Assembly: GCA_047967505.1 (NCBI GenBank)
Contig: CM106540.1
Strand: one strand, 5' to 3'
Length of the DNA stretch: 64,000 nt
Origin: Dipteris shenzhenensis
Lineage: Eukaryota; Polypodiophyta; Polypodiopsida; Gleicheniales
Position 1 is the first letter of the stretch. Each line of letters opens with the position of its first letter. The notes under the pieces were generated by a model. That model did no database searches, had not been told where the DNA came from, and saw only the letters and a list, made by a program, of their open reading frames with translations. Made by a program: the position numbers and the translations under genes. Shown here one piece after another: positions 1 to 11,142 of this stretch.

Positions 1-1262
1 AATACTTTGCGCACACCTTCAACTATGTGGAATCGACTTACATGCAAAGTGGCACGCCCATCCCATAATCGCTTGATCGGATAACATTCCTAGCAGCGTG
101 TTTTTTTTACGGATGTGCGTGACACTAGATCAAAAATAGTATATTTAATGCTCGATCGACCATGCAAAGGATATCCGATCGGCACAATACTTTTTGTACG
201 CCTCAACCTAGGTGGTATTGAAATGTTCTCAAAGAGGCACACCCATCCGATAAGTACTTAGTCAGATAACACACCTAAGGGCATGTTTTTTTGCAGATGT
301 GCATACCACTAGGGAAAAAGTGGTGTATAATGCGTGATCGACCATGTATCCGATGGTGACAATACTTTGCATGCACCTCAACATAGTTGAAATGGACTTG
401 CGTGCAAAGTGGAGCCCCCATCCGCCGATAAGTACTTGTTTGAATAACACACCTACGGCTGTGTTTTTATATGGTTGTGCATGACACAAAGGCAAAAATG
501 GTGTTTTATGCTTGATCGATAATGCAAAGCATATCTGATGGGCACAATACCTTGTACACACCTTCAACTAGGTGGAATTGACTTACATGCAAAGTGGCAT
601 TCCCATTGCATAAGTACTTGATCGGATAACACACCTAGTAGCGTGCTTTTTTACGGATGTGCATGACACTAAGGAAAAAATGGTATTTAATGCTCGATCG
701 ACCATGCAAAGCATATCCGATGGGCACAATACTTTTCCTACACCTTAGCCTAGGTGGTATTGAAATGTTCTTAAAGAGGCACACCCATCCGATAAGTACT
801 TGGTTAGATAGCATACCTAAGGGCGTGTTTTTTTGCAGATGTGCATATCACTACGGGAAGAACGTTGTATAATGCGTAATAGACCATGCAAAGCATATCC
901 GATGGTGACAATACTTTGAAAACATCTCAACCTAGTTGAAACGGACTTGCGTGAAAAGTAGAGCCCCCATCCACTAAGTACTTGTTTGATTAACACACTT
1001 AGGACCGTGTTTTTTCATGGTTGTGCATGACACTAAGGCAAAAACGGTGTTTTATGCTTGATCAACAATGCAAAGCATATCCGATGGGTACAATACTTTG
1101 CACACACCTTCAACTAGGTGGAATTGACTTACATGCAAAGTGGCACACCCATCGCATAAGTGCTTGATTGGATAACATACCTAGTAGGCTCGTGTTTTTT
1201 TACAGATGTGCTTGACACTAGAGCAAAAATAGTATTTAATGCTCGATCGACCATGCAAAGGA
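1..1262. repeat. Satellite, ~182 bp monomer in a trimeric higher-order repeat
   Basis: A motif beginning AATACTTTG or AATACTTTT followed by CACCTYAACYTAGK recurs at about 1, 186, 361, 546, 728, 910 and 1092, so monomers are 175-185 bp. Monomers three apart resemble each other more than neighbours do: 1/546/1092 share GGAATYGACTTACATGCAAAG, 186/728 share the form with TTCTYAAAGAGGCACACCC, and 361/910 share AGTGGAGCCCCCATCC-like text. That gives a ~545 bp A-B-C higher-order unit, seen about 2.3 times. The array is cut by the left edge of the window and ends near 1262. Small ORFs inside it are by-products. Whether it is centromeric or pericentromeric cannot be told from here. Confidence 0.85.
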
Positions 1263-1428
1263 TTACTTGGCATGTCCATCTGATGAGTACTTGATCGGAT
1301 AACTTCTTCCACCAATAAATTAAGCACTAATTAAAAATTATTATAAATGAGTAGATTATTAAAAAGAGACTAATATTTATGTAATTGTTGCTACTACAGC
1401 TTGCTTGCGAAGGACTCTCACAAAGGAG
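1263..1428. other. Junction between satellite and transposase-like gene
   Basis: The first ~50 bases still echo the satellite (GATGAGTACTTGATCGGATAAC). The rest is AT-rich, with no clear terminal inverted repeat or target duplication for the following gene. Confidence 0.4.
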
Positions 1429-4400
1429 ATGGCTATAGATTTTGTTCCAGGGATGGATGTGATTTTATGTAGCAAAAGAGAAGTAGTTGCATTTGCTACA
1501 ATCCATGATAGTGATCCCAATTCAGTTTGCCACTTTTGAAAACTTGGCGAAGATAAGGTGGCAGTTACTGTATCAAAGATTCTTAGCGCACATGTTGAGC
1601 TAAAGTATAAATGTGGAGATATGGAAACACTTCGAGATGTTATGCCCTACAATACATCCAACAAATCATTTATAGCATGGGACAAAGATGAGACTTATGC
1701 AACAGACATTATCAAGAATACAAAGTGCACCACCTTGGATTTTACTATAGGGGACATTTTACAAATGAGATCATTTGCAAATAAGACTGTAGCTGAAGGT
1801 GAAGTATTGGGATTTGAACAAGTGGAGCAATGGTCATTTGCATAGATGAGGATTCTAAAAGTCATTGATGATGGTATGGTTGATAACATAACATCCTTAT
1901 GTGATCCCTACTATGAGGTAGGCAAGAATATGAGATGGAGCATGCAATTTTTAAACATGAGAAAGAGGCACATGGTTTTCAATGATAAAGACAAGGTATA
2001 CTACAATATCAAAGGACCTAAAAAGCGTGCCCATGTGCCAGGCTCTATTACTTCAAATGTGGATGATTTCAATATACTCAATTATAGAAGTGACATCTTA
2101 TCTGGAGTGGATGAGTTCATTGGTTCCGAGAAACAAAATGATTTTAGAAGGAAAGCCTTATCTGGGGTGGATGAATTCTTGCACAGTGAGAAGGGCAAAG
2201 ATTTCAATAGCAATGTCTTGTCAAGTGTGGATGAGTTCATGCATATTAACAAACCTGGTGTCAATCAAGCTTGTGGATTTGTGAAAGCCATGCAAGATGT
2301 TCCAATGAGTGATGTTCTCTTAGGAGTGGAAAAGTTTCAAGGTTCTCAATACTCTCGTAGAATATTGAATTCATTGAATGGTCCTAAGAGTGTTAGAAAC
2401 GAGGATGAGATCAACAGAGGATTATTCAATATTTAACTTTGATTGTGATATGGACAAGGATGCAACGACCAATCATGGATGCTTGGTTACAAACAAATGT
2501 GAGGAGAAGAAGTGCATAAATACAGATAACAAAGTGCACGAGGAACAAAAACGGTCATACATATGCATGAAGAGAAAGCGAATCCAGGAAAATCCACAAA
2601 AGCAACCAAAGAGGAAGAGAGTAATGAAGGAGGAGAACATGTTAAATGCATTGGGATATCTATGTTGCAAGTGAAGATGTATGCGCTTCATTGATCTTGC
2701 AGACATCAGGGAATGTAGAGGACACGTGTGGCAAAGAAGAGGAAGCGAAAGAAATGAATACCTTCTCACAAGTCTCTCTTGCTTTCTTCAAAATGGCAAT
2801 AAAAGGCTAAGTTCAAGACAAAAGGTAAAACCTCTCGTAAATGGAAAAAGGATTTGCAATAAGGCATATCGCAATATTACTAGATTATCCCATGATACAT
2901 ATTGGGATTTAGTCACCAAGGCAAAGGGTGGCAACAAATTTAGCATTCACGGTAATAGAGGAAGGTCCAAATCAAGAATCTCAACTGTCAGGGCAGCAGC
3001 AATTTTGCAAGACTTCATACATGAAAATGCTTTAGCTCAACCCCATATATCTACCAAACTCCCTAACGGTGATGCAATCACTGAAATGCACCTTCCAATG
3101 GGCTTGACAAAGCTCGAAGTATTTGACTCTATTGCAGAAAAGCAAAGGCAAAGAGGGGATGCCGTAGCTTCTTCTCATACTTTATATACTCTTTGGAAGA
3201 AGAACTTTGGATATGTTAAAATCCCAAGGAGGCAAAAAATGTCAAAGTGCAATGTCTGTGATGATTTAAAGTGAGCGATTGAGAGTGCAACATGTCCAAA
3301 TCAAAGGGAATTATACAAAAAAAACCGAAAATCTCATCATGACCTTATTCGACATTCCAAACAAAAATATGCATTTTGGAAGGAGCAAGCTATTTCGCAT
3401 CCCGATGACTACATGTGCCTTATTGTAGATGGCATGGATCAGAATATAACAACATTGCCTCGTTTTGTTGCCACTCCACCTAAATTACAAGGAAAGCACT
3501 TTCTAAAGACACATCTATGTGGAGTGTTAGTGCATGGAATTAAGTTCTTTGCAGATATATGGATTGATTCCTTGCATCTACATGATAGCAATCAAGTTGT
3601 AACATCTATCATGAAGGCAATTCGCAACATACATGCAGAAAAAGGTCGCCTACCACCGACTTTGAGAATACAAGCTGATAATTGCTGGCGAGAAAATAAG
3701 AATGTACTCATGTTTGCATTCTGCTCCATGCTAGTTGCTCATTGAATCTTCAATGAGGTCGAATGTCGATTTTTTTATGTTGGGCATACACATGAAGATA
3801 TCGATGAGGTTTTTAGCACAGTCTCAAGGGAGCTTAAATGCAAGGATGTGGAGACAATAGATGACTTGGTAAGAAGATGTGGCAGGCAAGTTGGTAGACG
3901 TAAGAAAAGTACAGTATGTGAGAGGCTCGAAAGAATGTATGATTGGAAGAGCTTCATTCTACCTTTCATACAAACGGGTGGTGATGCACTGACAGGTCAT
4001 ACCAATCCACACTACTTTCGTTTTTTTTAAAAAGGTGAAAAACCTGTAATGCAATGGCAACAGTATTCTCATGATACAAAATGGGAACCTGAAGAACCTT
4101 ATAGTATTTTAACTTCAATTCCTAGCAAGGAAAGGTATCCAACATGGGCTCCTATACAAGAATTCAATGAGAGGTCTAACTGTGAAATAGAAGGATTAAA
4201 AGCATTTATTACATACAAAGAGGAAATGCTCCGGAGATATCCTGATTCGAAGCCTACTTGGAGAGAACACACTACCATTGTAATTAACAAGACACAAAAT
4301 TTAATAAAGGACCTTGAGAGAATGCGAGGCTCAAAGGATGTCAAGGAAGAATGCAATATGTTTTGGCCAAATGTTCATAACGATTTGCGCCCAGCTCTAG

Positions 4401-4897
4401 TCTTTGAAAATGAATTTGTATCATTACTCCCACGTCCATATTGTGGACCGAAGAAGAGAGAGTTTATGCCACAAGTAGATATAGAGGTCGATTGTTTTGT
4501 TGTGGTTCGGCCATCGGATGATGAATATGAGAATGTAAAGTTTTGGGTTGCAAAAGTAGTTGATGTGCAAAGAGATGACCAAGGGAGAGCTACAACATTT
4601 ACAGCGGTATGGTATGAGCCAAAGGGCAGGAAGGAGAATATGGATAACAACACATTGTATAATAATTGTATAATGAAGGAGTGGGTCCCAAATGATGAAG
4701 CGGTCTCTCAAGTTTCGACGGAGGCAATCATAGTGTCTTGGCATTCAAGGGCAAAGAAATCAAAGAAGCGCATGGGATATGAGGTAGAAGGAAAAATAAA
4801 AATACCACAGCAAACTATTTTGCATATACACAAATTTTTAAGGATGCTCGCCATGGAGGAAGTAGAAGGAGACATCGCAAATGAAGAATGTCCATGA
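1429..4897 (+). pseudogene. Degraded DUF7869-type transposase-like gene, single exon
   Basis: ATG at 1429 opens one long reading broken by stops near 1537, 1843, 2672, 3272, 3743 and 4028 and by a frame change between about 2378 and 2436. The N-terminus (about 1429-1690) resembles plant DUF8039: a valine-rich strand, then IHDSDPN, then SFIAWDKD. It is followed by a 20-residue tandem repeat and a basic, NLS-like stretch (KRKRIQ...PKRKRV). The core at 2681-4030 has CNVCDDLK, VDGMDQ, QADNCWRENKN and VGHTHEDIDEVFS, the DUF7869 signature. The spaced acidic residues look like an RNase H-fold catalytic triad; that is inference. The C-terminus (about 4470-4620) resembles a BAH or Tudor-like fold. Two of the stops are TGA where the family would fit a Trp or similar codon. 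Terminal repeats were not found. Confidence 0.7.
2098..2280 (+). repeat. 60-bp in-frame tandem repeat inside the transposase-like gene
   Basis: Three units with an exact 60 bp period (2101, 2161, 2221) encode LSGVDEFIGSEK, LSGVDEFLHSEK and LSSVDEFMHINK with a basic linker. A weaker fourth unit near 2311 encodes LLGVEKFQGSQ. Keeping a multiple of three suggests the repeat grew while the gene was translated. Function unknown. Confidence 0.85.
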
Positions 4898-5012
4898 TTA
4901 AAGCTTTGTATTGAAGTCCATTGAAGGATTTTATTTGGGTACTAGGCAAGAAGCCAATCCAAGACAATTATAATTAGAGTCATCACCTCCTATGTCAAAT
5001 GAGAGTCAAAAT

Positions 5013-5680
5013 ATGCACTGGATGTCACCCAAGGGTACCTGCTTGCTAAGATGGTAGGGAGTTAATGCAGATGGCACCTGGCAAGGGCTATCACATTGAG
5101 CCTCGGGGGGGTCACTATGTATAAACCCTCTATATCACGTGCGTTCAACGCCTATATTTAAAGTCCCTTATCTGTAAAAAATTTCATTAATAAAATGTAC
5201 CCCTTTTCTATACAAATCTGTAAATTTTTTCCAAAACTATTTTAAATAGTCCCTTATGTATATTAATTTCTGTAAATTTTAAAAATAAAAAAAATCCTTC
5301 TGTTGAACTCACGTGATAGGGTTACATATGATGAGTGACCCCCCCAAGCATTGAGCAATAAGACAATGGGGAGTCAATGCACCCAAGGGGCAAGGCTTGG
5401 CAAGACAACTTGTGGGAGTTAATGCAGATGGCACCTGTATTTTGCACTGGATGTCACCCAAGGGTCAAGGCTTGGCAAGACAATAGGGAGTTAATGCAGA
5501 TGGCACCTGGCAAGGGACTATCGCATTGAGCAATAAGACAATGGGGAGTCAATTCACCCAAGGGGCAAGGCTTGGCAAGACAAGTGGGAGTCAAATTATG
5601 CAGATGGCAACTGGCAAGGGACTGTCATGACATTGAGCAATAAGACAATGGGGAGTCAAATTATGTAGATGGCACGAATT
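5013..5680. repeat. Degenerate tandem repeat (CAAGGCTTGGCAAGACAA family)
   Basis: Blocks built from GCAGATGGCACCTGGCAAGG, CATTGAGCAATAAGACAATG and CCCAAGGGGCAAGGCTTGGC recur several times with variable spacing. A MITE has inserted into one copy of the CATTGAGCAATAAG block. The uninterrupted copies at about 5534 and 5633 act as empty sites. No coding capacity. Confidence 0.75.
5102..5348. mobile_element. MITE family 1, copy A (hAT-like)
   Basis: A 247 bp non-coding element with terminal inverted repeat CTCGGGGGGGTCACT (right end mutated to ...CCCAAG). It is flanked by an exact 8-bp target duplication, CATTGAGC, at 5094-5101 and 5349-5356. Conserved internal ends read TATGTATAAACCCTC on the left and GGGTTACATATGATGA on the right. 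Eight-base duplications fit hAT superfamily transposition. Confidence 0.88.
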
Positions 5681-6479
5681 GAGGCTCTTTAAGAGCAACA
5701 ATTTAAATTTTAAACATATGTTCAATTTATATCATTTTGGATATAAAGACTCTAGCTGAGAGCAACGTCTCTCAATGTAATCATATAATAATAGCTATAA
5801 TTGCTATTATACCTCTTTGGTTCAATACAAAACTTGGGTCTTATGGCATCATGTCTTTTTTCTATTTATTAAAAGTTTTAAAAATTTTGTGCATATTGCG
5901 AGTGACAATGTTATTTTCATGAAATATTTAAGTCTCCTTTCATGGATTTATAAATTTATCACGTCAAGGAAAAATATTAAAAATAATTAAATTAACAAAT
6001 AACTTAGATATAGCTACAATTTCTAATATAGGATTATTTTAAATTTTTGCATGTTGGTGCAAAAGTATAGATTGAAAAAACCATATTTTTATGTGAATAT
6101 GATAGTGCCACAAAGTGAACTTTTGATTTGGGAAGAATATTTTCAGAAAGTAAAATTTTGATTTGGGAAGGATATTTTCACAAAGTAAAGTTTTCATTTG
6201 GGAAGGATTTTTGGGCTTCGTCCAAAAACAACACAAAAAGTCCAAAATTAATGAAATAGGTGTTGTATATGCTTTTGTCTATTGGCTTGTTTGAGCAATT
6301 TTGTATCACCCTCTTCACAAGGAAAATTTTGTAATAACAAATAGGATTTGAGAGTTTTAGCTCGCCTATTTACTTGTAAACATTCTTTTGTAATGCAAAA
6401 AAGTAAACATTAATGGGGCGATATGGGGCAACAACAAGCCCTATTTTGCCCCACTAATTTTTTTTAAAAGTTCTATTAA
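5681..6479. other. AT-rich spacer with short 42-bp repeats
   Basis: No gene seen. At about 6113-6215 a ~42 bp unit around TTGATTTGGGAAGRATATTTT occurs about 2.5 times. The rest is unremarkable AT-rich DNA. Confidence 0.5.
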
Positions 6480-6682
6480 AGGTTAGTGTATACCGATGCT
6501 TTACTAGTGTCGTTATATACCGACCTTTTGCAGCATTGATATATAGTGACGCTTATATAGTGATGCACCTTTTTTGATGCTAATAGCAACATAAATATCA
6601 ACTTTTTTGCCCGTTAAAAGAAAACTTTTTAGTGTAGAAAAGGTCAGTATTTGTGTCGAAAAATAGCCTGTACCTTGTAGTG
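6480..6682. mobile_element. One end of a CACTA element
   Basis: Read on the minus strand from 6682 the DNA begins CACTACAAGGTACAGG, the classic CACTA-superfamily terminus. Inside lie subterminal-type words such as TATATAGTGACGC, TTATATACCGAC and TATATAGTGATGC, resembling the GTCGCTATATAGCGAC motif of the element at 58.5-63.2 kb. The terminus abuts a gypsy RT reading frame that stops making sense exactly here, so the element probably inserted into it. The partner end was not found. Confidence 0.5.
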
Positions 6683-7946
6683 AATCCAACTTTGAGTAGC
6701 TTGTCTACTTCCTTCTTCACTTGTTTGGCATAGTTAGGGTTCATCCTATAGCTATGCTGGATTACAGGTGTTGCATTTTTTATGAGGTTGATTCTGTGCT
6801 CAGGGGATCCATCTCCCAAAATTTTAGTGTACCACGTGCATTCAAAAGAAGGGGTATTTTAAATCCACTTTTGGAAAAAATTTAACAGGTTTACAATACC
6901 ACGAGGAGGTTTTGAATTTAACTTTAGGAAAAAATAAGTTAGTTCATAATTAAAGAGGGGTTGTTTAATTGGGAAAAAAAAATTAGTTGAGGGGTTTTCT
7001 AATACCTCTTGAATGCAGGTGATACCTAGGATTTCTTAGTGGTGTATCCCCTGAGATTCTGTGTTGGCAAAACCTTGGGTCTACACCCTTCATGTCTGTA
7101 TAGTGCCATGCAAAGACATCTTTGTATTCAACCAGCAATGTCCTGAGTTGTTGTTCTTTGAATGACCTATTGAGGTCAGTGCGTATAAGCATTGTTTTGG
7201 GGTTGTCATAATCCCCAAGATCCATTTCTTCTAGATCACCTTTTTTTACTCTCACCATGATTTGAAACTTTTATGCAAAAAAAACTAAACTTTCGCTAGG
7301 ATTTGCATTTTTTCCTTCAAAATTCAAAAGAAAATATATAAACAAGTACTACATTCTACTAATATTATGAAACTAAAAATTTTATCTTGAAAACTTTCAC
7401 CAAGATTTTATATTAATATATAAGCATAGCTTCAATAAAAACATCCCTGCTCTCAGCTCCCAATGTTGTTTCACTTTGGAACTCTGTCAGCCAAGGTCTA
7501 CCTAGTAACATGGAGTAGAAACTGACGTTCTCTTCCATCCTAAGTATCACAAATGTAACAGTGAAACTCAATCCCGAAATACTAATTTCCTAGCCTTTGA
7601 GGATACCAAGTGGTTGGATTCTTCTTTGATCAACCATTCTCACCTAGAATGGTGCTGGAGATAGCTCATTGTAGAAAATTTTCTTAAATAACTCTTCACG
7701 AAATATGTGCAAACCTGATCCTCCATCAATCAAGACATCTGGCATTCTTTGCCTTTTGTATTCAACATTAATTGTGGGAACTCTATAATGTACCTCTTCT
7801 ATGGTTGATGTGTATATATCTAGAGACTCCTCTTTATATTCTTCTACCATACTCATAGGTGCCTTGGGTTGGTTGTCGGCTTTCAAACCTTGAAACAATT
7901 GTTCCTTGAATGTTGGTACAAGATTTAATAGTTGTTCCAATGTCAT
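6683..7946 (-). pseudogene. Ty3/gypsy pol fragment: protease and start of RT
   Basis: Reading 7946 to 6683 on the minus strand: an aspartic-protease-like segment with PDVLIDGGSGLHIF (about 7730-7690) and, further on, a MLLGRPWL motif (about 7510-7480). A pre-RT segment follows (FAWHYTDMKGVDP, about 7115-7070). After an inserted MITE comes the RT start (YRMNPNYAKQVKKEVDKLLK, about 6760-6700), cut at 6682 by the CACTA end. RT catalytic core, RNase H and integrase are absent. Several frame breaks; not functional. Confidence 0.8.
6799..7055. mobile_element. MITE family 2, copy a (hAT-like)
   Basis: A 257 bp element with terminal inverted repeat CTCAGGGGAT...ATCCCCTGAG and an exact 8-bp target duplication ATTCTGTG (6791-6798, 7056-7063). 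Conserved subterminal text: TTTTAGTGTACCACGTGC on the left, GAATGCAGGTGATA on the right. It splits the gypsy RT reading frame. Confidence 0.88.
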
Positions 7947-8126
7947 TTACACCTTGGAGTGTAATAGCTCTTTCAAAAAATTGTCAGCTTGCTCCGTGCC
8001 TTTTGTATTTTGGATGTTCTTCTTCCTCTGCAGTAGAGTGTCGCTATGGACATTAGAGATATCTTCTTTCTCATCATGATGTAGTTTCTCTTTGCTATTG
8101 TATTCTCATTGTTGGATTGTATCCAA

Positions 8127-10300
8127 TCAGATTCCGCCTAGAATTTTACTAGTTGCAGGATATGTTGTCGTGGTTGGGCTTTCTTTTGGTGCATCAAATG
8201 TGTCTTGTGCTTCATTGCCATCCTTTTGTGGTGCTGTAATTCTTTGCCACACATCTTTCTGCTTGTAGTCAGAATTCTGTCTTGGTGAAGTCAAAACTGA
8301 TTTGGCTTTTCCTTTTCTGTTTAATTGTGCCTCTTTTGCCTCCTTGGATGCATAAAATTCTAATACTTGTTCTAAAGCTTTGTTTCTCACTTTTGCTTGC
8401 TCGACCCAATTAATTGGTTTGATTGTATTCTTTGGGGTTTCTTACAGTCCTGCTAGGGTTTTTTCTCCTTTTGACCTTGTGATTACCATTGTCTTTGTAG
8501 CTTCTTAGTGTTCATTTATCCGGGCTATGTTGCTATTCGATGTGCAATTACTTTGTACTCTAGGAAATAATGTGTTTTGATTAGTAACATGTACTGTTTT
8601 TGCCTTGTGAATGTATTTTTGATGTAAAATCCCCTTGGGCTCTTCAATAATTGGTTGGAGATTGACCATGTTTACACTTGTTGGAGGTTTTTGTGTAGGA
8701 TTTGGGTTGCCCCTTCCATTGTAGTGGATAATGGAAATTCTTCTTTCTTCTCTATGTTTGCACCATAGCTCACATTGTGGACCTTGCCTATGTTCATCTT
8801 CCCCACAGTAATTGCATGCCTGAATGATGTTTGGTTGTCGTTGACCTCCCTTGTTCTGGTTATTCTACCTCTTTGGTGCACATTGTTGAATCTTTGTTGT
8901 CTCTATCCTTGCACTACAATCTGATTAGCTGCTACTGGTGGAGCTGTACTGTGGGCTACCTGAATGTGAGTTGGTACTCGTCCCCTAAAATTCAAGTTAT
9001 ACCAGCATTTGTCGTTAACATGGTTATCATTTCCACAGAATTCACATGCAATCTTTGCTTGAGTTGGTGACAACCTTAAATTCTGAAATTGTTCTTTGAT
9101 CAGTTGTTCTAGCTTTGATTCCACTTTTCAGCTCTTTTCTTCTTTCTTTTTGGCTTTGGCCTCATGTTTGTTGTTTGCCTTCTTGTCCTTTCTCTTCCTC
9201 TTTGCTTTGCTAGTTTCTTCCTCTTCAGATTCTTCATCTAAGTTGTCAGAGATTGATGTATCACTGTTGTCCTCCTCTACATTGGATTCATCTTCTGTGT
9301 CTCAATCTATGTCAGAGTCAGATGGTCATTTTTTCTTTCCTTTCTTTGAATTTTAATTACAACCAAGCCTTCTCTCTACTCTTTGAGATGCTTTAACCAT
9401 GTTATTGACTCGGGGGGGTCACTCATCATATGTAACCCTATCACGTGAGTTCAACAGAAGGATTTTTTTTATTTCTAAAATTTACAGAAATAAATATACA
9501 TAAGGGACTATTTAAATTAGTTTTGGAAAAAATTTACAGATTTGTATAGAAAAGGGGTACATTTTATTAATGAAATTTTTTACAAATTGGGACTTTAAAT
9601 ATAGGCCTTGAACGCACGTGATATAGAGGGTTTATACATAGTGACCCCCCCGAGGTTATTGAAGTCATTTGCTCCTGCTAATTGATCTCTTCCTACTGTT
9701 GCAGTTCTCAATTACTTGGTGAGTCCTTTGCAAAAATAGTCACCAAGTTGTTCATGTGTAGGCCTTTGTGGGGCTGCTAGCCTCTGATTTAGATTTCTAA
9801 TATTTCCACTAGAAGTTCTTTTTGTTTGATATTTCGAAGCTTTTTTAGTACTTTTGGTGTTTTTTCTTTTCTAAATCTACTGAGGAATGAGATTTTCAAG
9901 GCATCATAATCTACAAAAGTTGCAAGACCATATGGCATAAACCAAGTCATCGGCTTACCTTCAAGAGTAGCTGCGAATTGCTCTTCTTTACTGCATCAAG
10001 TAGAGCTCCAAATCCGCTAGCCATCCAATAGGTCTCAAACTGTCCAATATGACTATCTAGATCTTGTACTTTCTTCCCCTCAAAGTGGCAAGGGATTGAA
10101 GTTGATTTGTCTTCTGGTTGCAATGAATAAGCCTGCAGAAATCAGCAACACCTCATGTTCAGCTACAACTTCTTGAATATCAAAGTTGGGAACTCTCCCC
10201 ACTTGGGATATAGTCAGGATCATGGAAGATGTTGTCAAGATCTTGATCTGGCTAACTGTCAGCCTCATCAGCTCTAGCTCTATTCCTTGTAGTAGATGCC
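8127..10300 (-). pseudogene. Ty3/gypsy gag fragment, same element as the pol scrap
   Basis: On the minus strand, 10080 to about 9670 contains a retrotransposon gag core (LEGKPMTWF-like, then DYDALKISFLSRFRKEKTPK). Frame breaks and a MITE at 9409-9654 follow. At about 9060-9015 is a zinc-knuckle-like CEFCGNDNHVNDKC (C-x2-C-x4-H-x4-C). A lysine- and glutamine-rich segment lies at 8390-8127. Order and strand match the pol fragment below 7946, so together they are one decayed element of at least 3.5 kb. LTRs were not identified. The ORF at 10080-10268 is in the expected upstream part but not recognised. Confidence 0.7.
9409..9654. mobile_element. MITE family 1, copy B (hAT-like)
   Basis: 246 bp, inverted relative to copy A. 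Perfect ends CTCGGGGGGGTCACT and AGTGACCCCCCCGAG; exact 8-bp target duplication GTTATTGA at 9401-9408 and 9655-9662. Inserted in the gag region of the decayed gypsy element. Confidence 0.92.
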
Positions 10301-11118
10301 TCTGATCCGGTTGGGTGAAGGTGAGCCTTTAGTTGCTTTTGGCATTCACTGGGAGTGCCTCCATGAACTATATAGAAGAAGTCAGAATGACTTTACCTTC
10401 CGTCAGTAGTACTGCTACCCGTGCTATTTGGAGATGACAATGAAATTGTTGTTGTGTGGCCTTGATTGCAATTTATTGGTGCTGATGGTCACCAACCTTC
10501 CTGATTTAGAGTCTTTTCTTACTTAGAGCTTGTGCTCCATCGTTAGTGACTACTGTCTATGCAGACGTCATTCCGCTTGGTTGCAGGTCACCAACCTTGT
10601 TTCAGCTTGTCCATCGTGCTTTCGAAATGTTGCATCAAGTTTCATTGTCTTCGTGCTTGTTTCTGTTAGTGGCTTGGAGTCTTTGATCATCTGTTGATAG
10701 TGGTGACTAACTGTCTGATTACTTTTTGGTCATTGTGAGATTTGCTCTTTCCTCTTCTTTTACTTGTTGATTATCGACTCATCCGCTTCCTGATTAGTGC
10801 TGCTCTTTGGATTGTTTACAACTCTCTGTGCGGCAGAATGAAGTCGTACCTTTGTTTCTCTTTTTTGGTCTTGAGTTGTTGTTGTGTAGTACCAATTGTC
10901 TCCTTGTTTCTATGCTTTTCTCATCTTGTAGTCTACAGTTGGTTGTTCTCATCTCTGTTTTGCGGCAAAGCTATCTGTTTATCACCTTCTCCATTTTGAA
11001 TCAGAATGTCGTCTGACTTTTGTCCGTCACCTTTTCGCACCAGTCTTCTCAGGTTTTAAGTTTGAACGTGGATTAGGATTGCCAAATCTGTTCTCAGTTA
11101 GCTCTGAAAGCAAAAACA
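10301..11118. other. Unassigned region upstream of gypsy gag
   Basis: T-rich on the plus strand. GTCACCAACCTT- and TTGTTTC-type words recur, and short ORFs (10742-10999, 10807-11016) show no recognisable motif. It may be leader sequence of the decayed minus-strand gypsy element; no LTR or primer-binding site was convincing. Confidence 0.35.
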
Positions 11119-11142
11119 CTTCAAAACAACACAAAGCAACTA

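Noticed and set aside
262-872. ORFs of 71-101 codons inside the first kilobase
   Set aside because: They lie in a tandem satellite and shift with each monomer; no conserved protein.
4375-4744. Minus-strand ORFs over the DUF7869 gene
   Set aside because: Shadows of the plus-strand reading; no motif.
5102-5348. A CRISPR-like or riboswitch element, because the same 247 bp recurs with perfect ends
   Set aside because: Dispersed copies in both orientations with 8-bp target duplications and terminal inverted repeats define a MITE.
6113-6215. 42-bp repeats as iteron-like origin
   Set aside because: Only about 2.5 copies in an AT-rich plant spacer; no supporting context.
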